Shown here: piece after piece, positions 46,054-54,934 of the stretch
Numbering within the stretch: the first letter of the stretch is position 1
Layout: each line of letters begins with the position of its first letter
Assembly (NCBI RefSeq): GCF_017873175.1
Contig: NZ_JAGGJW010000003.1
Span: forward strand, 372,001 to 436,000
Reading direction: 5' to 3'
Length of the DNA stretch: 64,000 nucleotides
Origin: Neorhizobium petrolearium
GTDB lineage: Bacteria; Pseudomonadota; Alphaproteobacteria; Rhizobiales; Rhizobiaceae
Notes under the pieces: generated by a model
Databases searched by the model: none
The model's input: the letters and a program-made list of their open reading frames with translations, nothing else
What the model was told of the DNA's origin: nothing
Program-made: the position numbers and the translations under genes

Positions 46054-47099
46054 CGGCGTATCCTGTATTGCGTGAAGAAGACGGCGATCAGCATGGAAAG
46101 TAGCGAAAGGGCGACAGTGACGTCGGCGATATAGGTCGGGATGCCCACGCTGCGGCTCATGCCGTCTGCGCCAACGAACATGGCGGCCGTGAAGAGGGCT
46201 GCCAGCACGACGCCGAGCGGATTTAGGTTGGCGAGCATGGCGACGACGATACCTGAATAGCCATAACCGGGCGAAAGATCACTGGTCACGTATCCCTTGA
46301 CGCCCAACACCTCGATCGTGCCGGCGAGGCCGGCAAGGCCACCGGAAATCATGGCGACGATCACCAGCGTGCGTCCGAGCGGCACCCCGGCAAAGACGGC
46401 GCTTGTCGGATTAAGCCCTGCGGCACGCGACCGGACGCCGAAAACGGTACGTGACTGCACGAAATGGATGGCAAAGGCGATCGCGACCGCCATCACCAGA
46501 CCGATATGCAGGCGCGAACGTGTCAGAAGTTTCGGCAGACGCGCAGCGGCATCCACCGCCTCCGACTGCGGCCAGCCGAAGGCCAGCGGGTCTTTCAGCA
46601 CGCCATCGATCAACATGGAGACAAACAGGAGCGAGACGAAGTTCAGCAGAAGTGTCGTAACGACCTCATCCACCGAAAAGCGTAGCCTTAGCCAGAGCGG
46701 TACCAAAAGCAACAGCATCCCGGCTACGGCGCCGATGATGAAGAGCAGCGGAATCTGCGCGGCGGAGGACCAACCATCGAAGAGCCGGGCGCTTGCAGCG
46801 GCAACGGCAATGGCGCCGAGATAGAACTGCCCTTCGCCACCGATATTCCAAAGTCGCGCCCGAAACGCTACCGCCGCTGCAAGGCCGGTCAGAATAAGCG
46901 GGCTGGCGCGGGTCAGCGTTTCCGTTACCGAAAGGCGCGAGCCAAAAGCACTCGTCAGAATCTTCCAATAGGCTTCGAGTACCGGAGCACCCGCCAATGC
47001 GATCAGGACACCGGCAACGGCGAGCGCCGCCGCGACAGCAATCATAGGCGCTGCGACGACAAGCGCTGCAGGTCGATGTTCACGCCTCTCAAACCGCAT
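46050..47099 (-). CDS. ABC transporter permease, second BMP importer (NupB type)
   Basis: I place the start at the ATG at 47099 (MRFERREHRPAALVVAAPMI), 349 residues; an in-frame ATG at 47126 lies inside the ATPase gene. It has RARLWNIGGEGQFYLGAIAV near 79-98, SVDEVVTTLLLNFVSLLFVS near 142-161 and RAAGLNPTSAVFAGVPLGRT near 220-239, as in NupB/YufP permeases. It overlaps the ATPase 3' end by 11 bp and the next permease by 4 bp. Confidence 0.87.
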   Translation of the reverse strand: MRFERREHRPAALVVAAPMIAVAAALAVAGVLIALAGAPVLEAYWKILTSAFGSRLSVTETLTRASPLILTGLAAAVAFRARLWNIGGEGQFYLGAIAVAAASARLFDGWSSAAQIPLLFIIGAVAGMLLLLVPLWLRLRFSVDEVVTTLLLNFVSLLFVSMLIDGVLKDPLAFGWPQSEAVDAAARLPKLLTRSRLHIGLVMAVAIAFAIHFVQSRTVFGVRSRAAGLNPTSAVFAGVPLGRTLVIVAMISGGLAGLAGTIEVLGVKGYVTSDLSPGYGYSGIVVAMLANLNPLGVVLAALFTAAMFVGADGMSRSVGIPTYIADVTVALSLLSMLIAVFFTQYRIRR

Positions 47100-48612
47100 C
47101 GACCACCTCGCGTTCCTCCCATTCACCGGCCATCATCAGGCCGAGGCTGCGCGCATCGGCATCCTCCGCATCGAGGGACGGTGAAAGCCTGCCCCCAACG
47201 ATCGCCTGGATGCGATCGGCCAGCGCCATGACCTCGTCGAGATCTTCCGAAATGAGCAGAATTGCCGTTCCCGCCCGACGGGCCTCCAGAATTCTCTGGT
47301 GCACCGCCGCCACCGCGCCTTCATCCAAGCCGCGTGCCGGCTGGGCGGCGAGAAGAATGCGCGGGGGCTCGATCAGGTTTCGGCCAAGGATGAGCTTCTG
47401 CATGTTGCCGCCGGAAAGCAGCCGGACGCGGCTCGTCGGAGATCCACCGCGCACATCGAAGGCTTGGATGATTCTGGCGGCGAAGGCAACACCGGCCTTC
47501 CGGTCGACAAGGCCCAACCGTGAGAAGCGTGAGAGACGTTCAAGGATTGCGTTTTCCCAGATCGTCATCTCGCCGATCACGCCTTCCCGGTTGCGATCCT
47601 CGGGAATACGGCCGATCCCGCTGGTGACCGCGTCCGCGACCGTGAGGTCAGCGGTTTCCTCGCCGAACAAGACAAGGGACCCCGCACTGCGCTGCGCCGT
47701 GCCGCTCAGCAACTGCGCAAGCGTCGCCTGACCGTTGCCGGAGACGCCGATGATCCCCAATACCTCGCCGGCGCGCAGCCGGAAGTCCACGGATTTCAGC
47801 CGGTCGACACCGCCCGTCCGCACCGTCACGCCGATCGCTTCAAGCACGACCTCGCCTGGGGTCGAGGCATCGCGCACCGGCCGCTTGACGGCCCGGCCGA
47901 CCATCAGTTCGGCAAGCTCCGCCTTGCTGGTCTCTTCCCTCTTGCGCTCCGCCACCAGCTTGCCGCCGCGCAGCACGACGATGCGGTCGGCCGTCGCCAT
48001 CACCTCGTCGAGCTTGTGCGAGATGAAAATCAGTGACAGCCCCTGGCGTGCCATGTCCTTAAGTGTCGAGAACAGCTTGTCCGCCTCAATCCTGGTGAGC
48101 ACCGCAGTGGGTTCATCGAGAACGAGTATGCGCGCGTCGTTATAGAGCGCCTTCAGGATTTCCACGCGCTGCTGCTCGCCCACCGAGAGATCGCCGAGGC
48201 GCGCATCCGGATCGACCTTCAGTCCGAAACGCTCTGATATCTCCAGAAGCTTCTTGCGCCCGGCGGCAGCATTCGAGGCCGGCAACCAGAGGCTTTCCGT
48301 GCCGGTCATGACATTTTCCAGCACCGTGAGATTGGGCGCCAGCGAGAAATGCTGGTGTACCATCCCGACGCCGGCCCGGATTGCCGCCCGCGGCTTGCCG
48401 GGCGGCAACTCCCTGCCCATGACAGTGACCTTACCGGAGTCCGGCATATAGTGGCCGAAAAGAATGCTCATCAGCGTCGTCTTGCCGGCGCCGTTTTCAC
48501 CAAGCAGGGCGACAATCTCGCCTTTCGCCAGGTTCAGCGAAATATCGTGATTGGCAAGATTGTCGCCAAACTGCTTGCTGATGCGGTCAAGTTCGAGCAC
48601 CGGGCCGGTCAT
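47089..48612 (-). CDS. ABC transporter ATP-binding protein, second BMP importer
   Basis: This double-domain ATPase is 507 residues from the ATG at 48612 (MTGPVLELDRISKQFG); a start 12 codons upstream would sit inside the amidase. Domain one has GENGAGKTT near 38, a Q-loop with VHQHFSLAPNLTV near 84, LSVGEQQRVEILKAL near 137 and ILVLDEPTAVL near 156. Domain two has GVSGNGQATLAQLL near 292, LSGGNMQKLILGRNL and LLAAQPARGLDEGA with the catalytic Glu replaced by Gln. It overlaps the amidase stop by 4 bp. Confidence 0.9.
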   Translation of the reverse strand: MTGPVLELDRISKQFGDNLANHDISLNLAKGEIVALLGENGAGKTTLMSILFGHYMPDSGKVTVMGRELPPGKPRAAIRAGVGMVHQHFSLAPNLTVLENVMTGTESLWLPASNAAAGRKKLLEISERFGLKVDPDARLGDLSVGEQQRVEILKALYNDARILVLDEPTAVLTRIEADKLFSTLKDMARQGLSLIFISHKLDEVMATADRIVVLRGGKLVAERKREETSKAELAELMVGRAVKRPVRDASTPGEVVLEAIGVTVRTGGVDRLKSVDFRLRAGEVLGIIGVSGNGQATLAQLLSGTAQRSAGSLVLFGEETADLTVADAVTSGIGRIPEDRNREGVIGEMTIWENAILERLSRFSRLGLVDRKAGVAFAARIIQAFDVRGGSPTSRVRLLSGGNMQKLILGRNLIEPPRILLAAQPARGLDEGAVAAVHQRILEARRAGTAILLISEDLDEVMALADRIQAIVGGRLSPSLDAEDADARSLGLMMAGEWEEREVVDAV

Positions 48613-50024
48613 GAATTCAATCCTGCTACGCGATAGCGGTGCTGCCAACGGTCTTCCTTTTCCAGACGGCCTGCAAGGTGAAGAAGCAAGCGGTCATGAC
48701 CCATTGGCGCGATCAGCTGCACCGGGAGAGGCAGGCCTTCGGCATCAGCGCCGAACGGCAGGGTCAGCGCCGGAAAACCGGTGATGTTGGCAAGCGCGGC
48801 AAGCGGCGCGAAATCCGTCATGCGACGGATCTGCAGATCCGGATCGCCGTGGTCGAAAGGGAATGAGCCAAGCGGACGTGGCGCTGTTGCCAGCATCGGC
48901 GCAACAAGAAGATCGAGATCCTCGAAGATGTCCCAGAAAGAGCGGCTGGCGCGGACCGCCCCATCCAACGCCGACCATAGCTCGCCACCGGTCATCGCCA
49001 CGCCGCGGCGGATAAAGGCCCCTGTCAGCGGCTCCGCCAGTTCCGCATCAAGTCGGGCGCCCGCGACGTAGGACGCCAGGTTGACGGCAATGATGTCGCG
49101 GAGCGCGATCGCACTCGCGGCCACCGGCCCGACGAAATCTCTCCAACCGAGAGAGACAACAGTGTGGCCATCCTTTTCCAGCGATCTGGCCGCCGCCTCG
49201 ACGGCTTCGCTGCGGGAGGGGTCGGTCGAATGGTCGTTACCCGTTTCGGCTAGAAGTCCGATGCGCAACGTTCCGCGCTTTACGGGAGCCAGTTCAGGAT
49301 CGGCGAACGGACCGCGTACGCCGCCAAACACTGCCTCGAAGATCGTCGCGAGATCGCGAGAGGAACGGCAGACGGCGAGTTCACCAGCAATCCCGCCGAG
49401 ATGATTGCCGAAACCCGGGCCGGCCGGCATTGCGCCGCGCGTCGCCTTCATACCCAAAAGCCCGCAACAGGCGGCGGGCACGCGTATCGACCCGCCGGCG
49501 TCAGTCGCGTGGGCGATTGCGACGACCCCGGCGGCAACCGCTGCTGCTGCGCCTCCGGATGAGCCGCCCGGCGTCCGAAGGGGATCGAGCGGATTGCGGC
49601 AGATCGGCCCGGCGGCGGGCTCACAGGACAATGAAAGCCCCATCTCCGGCACGGTGGTCAGCCCGAAGAAACAAAGGCCGGCCGCTCGCATGCGGGCGGC
49701 GAGATCGGAGTCCGGACAGTTCTCGTTACCGCGGCTCAACATGCGCGAACCGGCGGCGACCGGGAGGCCAGCAAAAGGACCGCCCAGGTCTTTGACAAGG
49801 CTGGGTACGCCGGCGAAAGGCACGGAAGCCAGACGCTCATCCGCTTGCGCCAGCCGGGCATCGATCGCCCGTGCCGCCTCAAGACCAGCCTCGGCCTCAA
49901 GATGAACGATCGCACCAAGGCGGTCCATCTGCTCCGCACGTTCCAGCGCGGCCTGCATGGCCCCGGAGGCATTGAGGCGATCTTTACGGATCGCCTCCGC
50001 CAGTGCCGTTGCATCGTCGGGCAT
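48609..50024 (-). CDS. Amidase (amidase signature family)
   Basis: This 471-residue hydrolase has the Ser-cisSer-Lys triad of the amidase signature family: Lys78 (PSLVKDLGG), the GGSSGG loop at 153-158 and the nucleophile Ser179 in ATDAGGSIRVPAACCG. It hydrolyses an amide or possibly a ring-opening product. It lies between the BMP binding-protein gene (12 bp upstream) and the ATPase gene (4-bp overlap), so it is part of the importer operon. Together with the cytosine-deaminase-like enzyme it suggests breakdown of an N-heterocycle: deamination then amide cleavage. Substrate unknown. Confidence 0.87.
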   Translation of the reverse strand: MPDDATALAEAIRKDRLNASGAMQAALERAEQMDRLGAIVHLEAEAGLEAARAIDARLAQADERLASVPFAGVPSLVKDLGGPFAGLPVAAGSRMLSRGNENCPDSDLAARMRAAGLCFFGLTTVPEMGLSLSCEPAAGPICRNPLDPLRTPGGSSGGAAAAVAAGVVAIAHATDAGGSIRVPAACCGLLGMKATRGAMPAGPGFGNHLGGIAGELAVCRSSRDLATIFEAVFGGVRGPFADPELAPVKRGTLRIGLLAETGNDHSTDPSRSEAVEAAARSLEKDGHTVVSLGWRDFVGPVAASAIALRDIIAVNLASYVAGARLDAELAEPLTGAFIRRGVAMTGGELWSALDGAVRASRSFWDIFEDLDLLVAPMLATAPRPLGSFPFDHGDPDLQIRRMTDFAPLAALANITGFPALTLPFGADAEGLPLPVQLIAPMGHDRLLLHLAGRLEKEDRWQHRYRVAGLNS

Positions 50025-50035
50025 GGAAGCGCCCG

Positions 50036-51022
50036 CTATTTCGGCTCTTCCATGTTGCGTGGAACCTCGAACGTGCCGGCCTTGATCTCGGCACGCTTGG
50101 CTTCCATCGCCGCTTCTGCGTCAGCCGGAGCGACACCCTTCACATATGCGATATCGCTGCCACCTTCCTTGAGAAGACCGAATGCGGTGTAGTCCTTACC
50201 GACCGGCTTGCCGGCTGCGACGTCGGCGAGTGCTGCATTGAGGATCGGACGGAAACCCCAGAGCGCGTTGGCGAAGACAGTGTCAGGGTAACGTGGCGTG
50301 TAATCGATCAGCGAGCCAACGGACTTGATGCCACGCGCCTTGGCGGCATCGGCCGTGCCGATCCGCTCGCCGAACAGGATATCCGCACCGGCATCGATCT
50401 GGGCGAGACCGGCTTCGCGGGCCTTCGGCGGATCGAAGAAGGTTCCGATGAAGGAAACGAGGAGCTTCGCATCCGGATTGACGGCCTTCACGCCTTCGCC
50501 GAAGGCATTGATCAGCATGTTGACCTCCGGGATCGGCATGGCGCCGACAGAGCCCACGACATTGCTTTTGGTCATCTTGCCGGCGAGCATGCCCGCAAGA
50601 TAGGCGCCGTCATGATTCCACGTGCCGAAGACGCCGAAGTTATCTCCGGCCTCCTTGCCGCTCGAACCTAGCACGAAAGCCGTTTCCGGGTAGTCGGCGG
50701 CGACTTCGCGGGCTTCGGTTTCGACAGCATAGGCTTCGCCGATGATCAGTTGATGCCCTTGTTCGGCATATTCGCGCATGGCACGCGCATAGTCCGTTCC
50801 CGACACTCCTTCGGAGAACACATATTCGATCACACCTTCCGCGGCGGCATCCTGTAGAGCCTTGTGAAGGACGGAGTTCCAGGCATTTTCAACAGGTGAG
50901 CCATGTATGCCGGCGACCTTGATGGGAGCCGCCGCGCGCGCCCCCGACAAGAAGGTCCCGGCACTGAAAGCCGCGGCTGAAGCAAGCAGCGCACGGCGAG
51001 ATAGACGTATTTCGGTTGTCAT
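50036..51022 (-). CDS. BMP-family ABC binding protein, second importer
   Basis: I chose the ATG at 51022 (MTTEIRLSRRALLASAAAFS), 328 residues, because it begins the Tat signal and lies downstream of a purine-rich AGAAGAGGGG; the frame is open to 51055. The mature protein has IKVAGIHGSPVENAWNSVLH near 34-53, YAEQGHQLIIGEAYAVE near 85-101, GDNFGVFGTWNHDGAYLAGM near 120-139 and GADILFGERIGTADAAKARG near 220-239. It resembles the BMP/PnrA group but is a different subgroup from the protein encoded at 39169. It leads a six-gene operon: binding protein, amidase, ATPase, two permeases, deaminase. Confidence 0.85.
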   Translation of the reverse strand: MTTEIRLSRRALLASAAAFSAGTFLSGARAAAPIKVAGIHGSPVENAWNSVLHKALQDAAAEGVIEYVFSEGVSGTDYARAMREYAEQGHQLIIGEAYAVETEAREVAADYPETAFVLGSSGKEAGDNFGVFGTWNHDGAYLAGMLAGKMTKSNVVGSVGAMPIPEVNMLINAFGEGVKAVNPDAKLLVSFIGTFFDPPKAREAGLAQIDAGADILFGERIGTADAAKARGIKSVGSLIDYTPRYPDTVFANALWGFRPILNAALADVAAGKPVGKDYTAFGLLKEGGSDIAYVKGVAPADAEAAMEAKRAEIKAGTFEVPRNMEEPK

Positions 51023-51058
51023 GACTGAAGCCCCTCTTCTTTGCCGGTTGGTCAAAAA

Positions 51059-51087
51059 TTTCTATGGGCCGCCCAAAACTGTGTCAA
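51059..51087 (-). promoter_or_regulatory. Sigma-70-type promoter of the second BMP operon
   Basis: On the minus strand TTGACA (51082-51087) is followed after 17 bp by TAGAAA (51059-51064). The predicted start of transcription is about 30 bp before the binding-protein ATG at 51022. The perfect -35 box and spacing make this the clearest promoter in the window. Confidence 0.6.
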
Positions 51088-51120
51088 GCGATGGAAATGC
51101 ACAATCCGTAAGCAGAGCAC

Positions 51121-51239
51121 CTAGAGAGCGTAGTGGCTGACGGCGTCCCGATCTAGGGGCATCCCCCAACCCGGCGCATCGGGGATGCGGGCTATCCCGT
51201 CGACGTGTCAATCTGATTTGCCGTCTCAAGAGGCGGACC
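51121..51239 (-). pseudogene. Remnant of an enolase-superfamily (mandelate racemase-like) gene end
   Basis: The minus strand reads VDGIARIPDAPGWGMPLDRD followed by AVSHYAL and a TAG at 51121-51123. This D-G-x-x-R-x-P-D-x-P-G-x-G-x-x-L-D pattern is the conserved C-terminus of mandelate racemase/muconate cycloisomerase-type proteins. Upstream the frame is broken by TGA codons, while a shifted frame continues with GPPLETAN, suggesting a frameshift. Only this end survives; no barrel domain is found. It implies that a gene was lost between the LIV and BMP operons. Length is short, so the call is tentative. Confidence 0.4.
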
Positions 51240-51567
51240 GTGAAATCACTGCAGGCAGGGCTAGCGGCAGTGATTCCTGCGAGGATACATCGCAGACATG
51301 GGATGCCACCGGAAATCAGGTAGCCATGACGATCCTATTTCGCCAACGAGTGGATCTTGAGCGCCGCTTTGGCGCCGCAACCATTCTCTCTGGACTCGGT
51401 CAGTTCCTTGTGTCCGGAATACAACGACGCAGCACGTGGGATCGAAAAGACTTGTCCGCACACGGCTCATCAAGCCTGTATCTATGATAACTCCTGAAGA
51501 TACCCTTCCTCGCCGTCAAACGCGACGAAGCCCGTCCTTTCAGCATTGATCATCGGGTACCGGCAGT
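51240..51567. other. Intergenic stretch, no gene supported
   Basis: About 330 bp lie between the enolase-like remnant and the end of livF. Short frames on both strands lack recognisable motifs and ribosome sites. It may be further decayed remnant sequence. No hairpin with a T-tract is seen after livF. Confidence 0.4.
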
Positions 51568-52278
51568 TCAGACGGCGCAATACCGCTCCTGGATGTCCTT
51601 GTCCGCCAGCAGCGTGACCGCATCGCTGCGATAGACGATCTCACCCTGGTCGACAATCACGGCCCGGTCAGCGAGCTTCAGCGCCCATTCCACATTCTGC
51701 TCGACGAGTAGCAACGTCGTCCCCTCATCCCGCAACCGCCGGAACAGCACCCCCATCTCTTCAACGAGAACCGGCATGATGCCTTCGGACGGTTCATCGA
51801 GCAGGATCATCTTCGGCTTGGCGATCATTGCGCGGGCGATCGCCAACATCTGTTGCTCACCGCCTGACATCGTCACACCTTCCTGATGCAGCCTTTCTTT
51901 CAGGCGCGGGAAACTGCGGGCGATCTCCTCGATGGCGGCAGCCTCGTCGATACCCTGGCGGTCGGCCACCAATCCGAGCTGGAGGTTTTCCAGCACCGTC
52001 AGTCCACGGACGATACGCCGTTCCTCGGGTACGTAGGCGAGGCCACGAGTATAGCGGGCGTGCGCTTTCAATCGCGAGATGTCTTCACCATTGAACCGGA
52101 TGCTGCCGGTGGTGCGCGGCATCAAGCCCATGATCGAACGGATGATGCTGGTCTTGCCCGCGCCATTGCGGCCGACCAGCGCGACAATTTCCCCGGGTTC
52201 AACGGCGAAGGACACGCCGTGGAGCACGTGGCTTGCGCCGTACCAGCCATTCAGACCTTCGATTTCAAGCATAGCCAT
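51568..52278 (-). CDS. livF: Branched-chain amino acid-type ABC ATPase, LivF
   Basis: This 236-residue ATPase starts at the ATG at 52278 (MAMLEIEGLNGWYGASHVLH); ATG 52272 is also possible, and the frame open to 52341 is inside livG. It has GRNGAGKTS near 38-46, LAYVPEERRIVRGLTV near 83, signature MSGGEQQMLAIARAM near 136 and ILLDEPSEGIMP near 157, all LivF hallmarks. It is the last gene of the eight-gene molybdenum-hydroxylase and LIV operon and overlaps livG by 14 bp. Confidence 0.9.
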   Translation of the reverse strand: MAMLEIEGLNGWYGASHVLHGVSFAVEPGEIVALVGRNGAGKTSIIRSIMGLMPRTTGSIRFNGEDISRLKAHARYTRGLAYVPEERRIVRGLTVLENLQLGLVADRQGIDEAAAIEEIARSFPRLKERLHQEGVTMSGGEQQMLAIARAMIAKPKMILLDEPSEGIMPVLVEEMGVLFRRLRDEGTTLLLVEQNVEWALKLADRAVIVDQGEIVYRSDAVTLLADKDIQERYCAV

Positions 52279-53020
52279 CGTTCTGCCCCAGATAGACGCG
52301 GCGAACCTCGCCGTTCGCCCGAATTTCCTCCGGCGTACCATCCGCCAGAAGCTCGCCGTGATGAAGGACGAGGACCCTGTCGCTCAAGCCGAGGATCATC
52401 TTCATCTTATGCTCGACCAGCAGGATGGTCCGGTCGGCCGCCAGCTTCTCGATCAGCGCCACCATCTCGCGCGTCTCCTCCGGCCCCATGCCGGCAGTGG
52501 GTTCGTCGAGCAGCAGGAGGGCGGGATCGGCAACGAGCGCGATGGCAATCTCCAGCGCCCTTTGCTGCCCGTGGGCCAGGAATTTCGCCAGCGTCCCCGC
52601 CCGTCCCGATAACCCCACGGCGGCAAGAGTCGCGGATGCCTTGTCCTCGATGTCTTCGTAAACACCTCGGTTGGTCCAGATATTCATCCGGGATCTGAAT
52701 GCCTGAGCCGCAACGCGGACGTTTTCAAGAACGGCAAGGTTCGGGAAGATATTGGTAATCTGGTAGGAGCGGGCGATGCCGCGGTGCACGTAATCGTGCT
52801 GCGGTACGCCCGCCATATCCGCGCCACGGAATTTCAGGGTACCGCTCGATGGTTTGAGGGCGCCGGACAGAATGTTGAAGAACGTGCTCTTGCCCGCTCC
52901 GTTCGGGCCGATGATCGCGGTGATCTGCCCTTCCTTGAAGTCGGCCGTGATACCCCTGAGGGCAATGAGGCCGCCGAACTGCTTACCGACATTGGCAACG
53001 CTCATAATCGGTTCGTTCAT
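52265..53020 (-). CDS. livG: Branched-chain amino acid-type ABC ATPase, LivG
   Basis: The ATG at 53020 (MNEPIMSVANVGKQFGGLIA) gives 251 residues. It has Walker A GPNGAGKST near 37-45, a Q-loop region with GIARSYQITNIFPNLAVLENV near 85 and signature LAHGQQRALEIAIAL near 151, the LivG form of LSGGQ. Walker B is LLLLDEPTAGMGPEETREMV near 171, including the typical MGPEET. Its start overlaps the livM stop by 4 bp. LivG and LivF form the ATPase pair. Confidence 0.9.
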   Translation of the reverse strand: MNEPIMSVANVGKQFGGLIALRGITADFKEGQITAIIGPNGAGKSTFFNILSGALKPSSGTLKFRGADMAGVPQHDYVHRGIARSYQITNIFPNLAVLENVRVAAQAFRSRMNIWTNRGVYEDIEDKASATLAAVGLSGRAGTLAKFLAHGQQRALEIAIALVADPALLLLDEPTAGMGPEETREMVALIEKLAADRTILLVEHKMKMILGLSDRVLVLHHGELLADGTPEEIRANGEVRRVYLGQNDGYA

Positions 53021-54015
53021 CGGCCCTTCCCCCAGGAAATCAGCGTGCCCCAGATGCCTTTCGGCAGGTAGAGGACAAAGAGGATGAAGATCACTCCGAC
53101 GATGAGCTGCCAGTTGGTGGTCCACAGCGAAAAGATATCTTCCATCAAAAGGAAAGCGAGCGCGCCTATGAAAGGACCGAAGAAACTGCCGGCCCCACCG
53201 AGCAGTGTCATCATCACGATCAGGCCCGAGGTCTGATAATGCAGTGAGTCGAGCGGCACGATCGAGAGGTGCATGGCCGACAGCGTGCCGGCGAGCCCGC
53301 AAAGGATGCCCGACAGCACGAAAGAGAGGAGTTTGGTGCGCTCAACATTGTAACCGCAAGCGCGCGCCCGCGTTTCGTTTTCCCGGATAGCCTCGATAAC
53401 GGCGCCGAATGGCGAGTTCAGCGCGCGCGACACGAACCACAGCGCCAGCGCCACGACGATCGTGATCGCGTAATATTTGACGAGCGGATCGAGGAAGTTC
53501 AACGAAAAGCCCGGAAAACTCAACGTGCTGACGGTGAAGCCGCGCAGACCATTCTCGCCACCGGTCCAGGAGGACGCCTGCAGCGCCGTATAATAAACGA
53601 GCTGCGAGAGGGCCAGCGTCACCATGGAAAAGTAGATGCCGCGCGTGCGGATCGCCAGCATGCCCATGATAGTCGCAAGGAAGCCGGCCACGGCGAGCCC
53701 GACCACCATGGCAACGAACCAGTTCACGCCGAAAGTGCCGATCGCAATACCGGTAGCATAGGCACCAGCACCGAAGAAGGCCGCATGGCCGAAGGAAAGC
53801 AGGCCGGTATATCCGAACAGAAGATTGTAGCCCACGGCCAAAAGGCCGTAGATCAGGACGTTCACGGCAAGCGCCTGCGATGGCAGCACCCAGGGCAGGA
53901 TACAAAGTGTCAGGACGGAAAGCGGCACACGCCAGCGGTTGGCGCCTGGGAAAAGCACCGCAAGACCCCGCCGGGATGAAGGGGGAGCAAGCTCGACGTT
54001 TCTGACGACCGACAT
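53017..54015 (-). CDS. livM: Branched-chain amino acid-type ABC permease, LivM
   Basis: I prefer the ATG at 54015 (MSVVRNVELAPPSSRRGLAV), 332 residues, because GAGGAG lies 6 bp upstream; an ATG two codons earlier is too close to that ribosome site. It has LIYGLLAVGYNLLFGYTGLL near 53-72, SFGHAAFFGAGAYATG near 73-88, and ENETRARACGYNVERTKLLS near 212-231, the EAA-like loop. It has about nine helices and pairs with LivH. Confidence 0.88.
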   Translation of the reverse strand: MSVVRNVELAPPSSRRGLAVLFPGANRWRVPLSVLTLCILPWVLPSQALAVNVLIYGLLAVGYNLLFGYTGLLSFGHAAFFGAGAYATGIAIGTFGVNWFVAMVVGLAVAGFLATIMGMLAIRTRGIYFSMVTLALSQLVYYTALQASSWTGGENGLRGFTVSTLSFPGFSLNFLDPLVKYYAITIVVALALWFVSRALNSPFGAVIEAIRENETRARACGYNVERTKLLSFVLSGILCGLAGTLSAMHLSIVPLDSLHYQTSGLIVMMTLLGGAGSFFGPFIGALAFLLMEDIFSLWTTNWQLIVGVIFILFVLYLPKGIWGTLISWGKGR

Positions 54016-54025
54016 GACCATCTCC

Positions 54026-54901
54026 TCAAAGCCCCGGCGCTGCGCGACCATAGAGGCCATTCGGACGCACAAGAAGGATGAGCGCCATCAGCGCGAACAT
54101 CACGATCGTCGCCATTTCCGGTGCGAACAGCGACGTCATGCTGACTGCCACGCCGACGATAAGACCCGCGATGACAGCGCCTGCAAGCGAGCCCATGCCG
54201 CCGATGACTGTGACCACGAAAGCTTCGGCGAGCACCAGCGTTCCCATTTCGGGAGAGACATTGCGCATCGGCGCGGCGAGCACGCCGCCGAGTGCGGTGA
54301 TGCCGACCCCGATGCCGAACACGACCAACCACAGCTTGCTGATATCGACTCCGAGCACCCGCATGATCAGCGGATCAGCCGATCCGGCCCTTACGATCAG
54401 TCCGAATTTCGTCCTTTCGAGACCAAGCCACAGAAGGAGCAGCACGGCGAGGACGACACCGATGACGAACAGCCGATAGAGCGGAAAGAAACCGATACCG
54501 AGATTGACCACGCCGCGCAGAGCCGCCGGCGTGGAAAACGGAATTCCGTCGGTGCCGAAGAGGATGCGCACGGCTTCCACCAGCACATAGCCGAGGCCGA
54601 AAGTCAAAAGCAGCGGATCATCTGGCGAACGACCATAAAGGGGACGGATGAGAAAACGCTCAATGAGCATGCCGAACAGGCCGATCAGCACCGGCGCCAG
54701 CACGAGAGCCCACCAGAAACTCCCCGTCAGCCCGGCCACATAAAGACCCGCATAGGCACCCACCATGAACAGCGCCCCGTGCGCAAAGTTCACGATGCCC
54801 AGCATGCCGAAGATGATCGACAGGCCGAGCGCAACCATGATCAGGATCGCGCCGAGCGCGAGGCCTGAAAACAGCTGCATCGCAATGAGTTGCACAGTCA
54901 T
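54026..54901 (-). CDS. livH: Branched-chain amino acid-type ABC permease, LivH
   Basis: This 291-residue permease has about eight helices. Landmarks are MVALGLSIIFGMLGIVNFAH near 22-41, GALFMVGAYAGLYVAG near 42-57, GLIVRAGSADPLIMRVLGVD near 186-205 and LAEAFVVTVIGGMGSLAGAV near 227-246. It lies 34 bp downstream of the binding-protein gene and 10 bp before livM. In LIV systems LivH and LivM form the heterodimeric channel, here probably for an aromatic or amide-type acid rather than leucine, given the oxidative genes upstream (inference). Confidence 0.9.
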   Translation of the reverse strand: MTVQLIAMQLFSGLALGAILIMVALGLSIIFGMLGIVNFAHGALFMVGAYAGLYVAGLTGSFWWALVLAPVLIGLFGMLIERFLIRPLYGRSPDDPLLLTFGLGYVLVEAVRILFGTDGIPFSTPAALRGVVNLGIGFFPLYRLFVIGVVLAVLLLLWLGLERTKFGLIVRAGSADPLIMRVLGVDISKLWLVVFGIGVGITALGGVLAAPMRNVSPEMGTLVLAEAFVVTVIGGMGSLAGAVIAGLIVGVAVSMTSLFAPEMATIVMFALMALILLVRPNGLYGRAAPGL

Positions 54902-54934
54902 AGGTTCATCCGTCCCGGAATATCGGCTCTTGTC

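Noticed and set aside
40273..48612. Degenerate second ATPase domain of the BMP-importer ATPases (Gln for Glu) as a novelty
   Set aside because: Loss of the catalytic Glu in the second domain is standard for ribose/nucleoside-type double ATPases.
51159..51188. GCATCCCC/GGGGATGC inverted repeat as a terminator
   Set aside because: It falls within the enolase-like remnant, has a 14-base loop and no T-tract.
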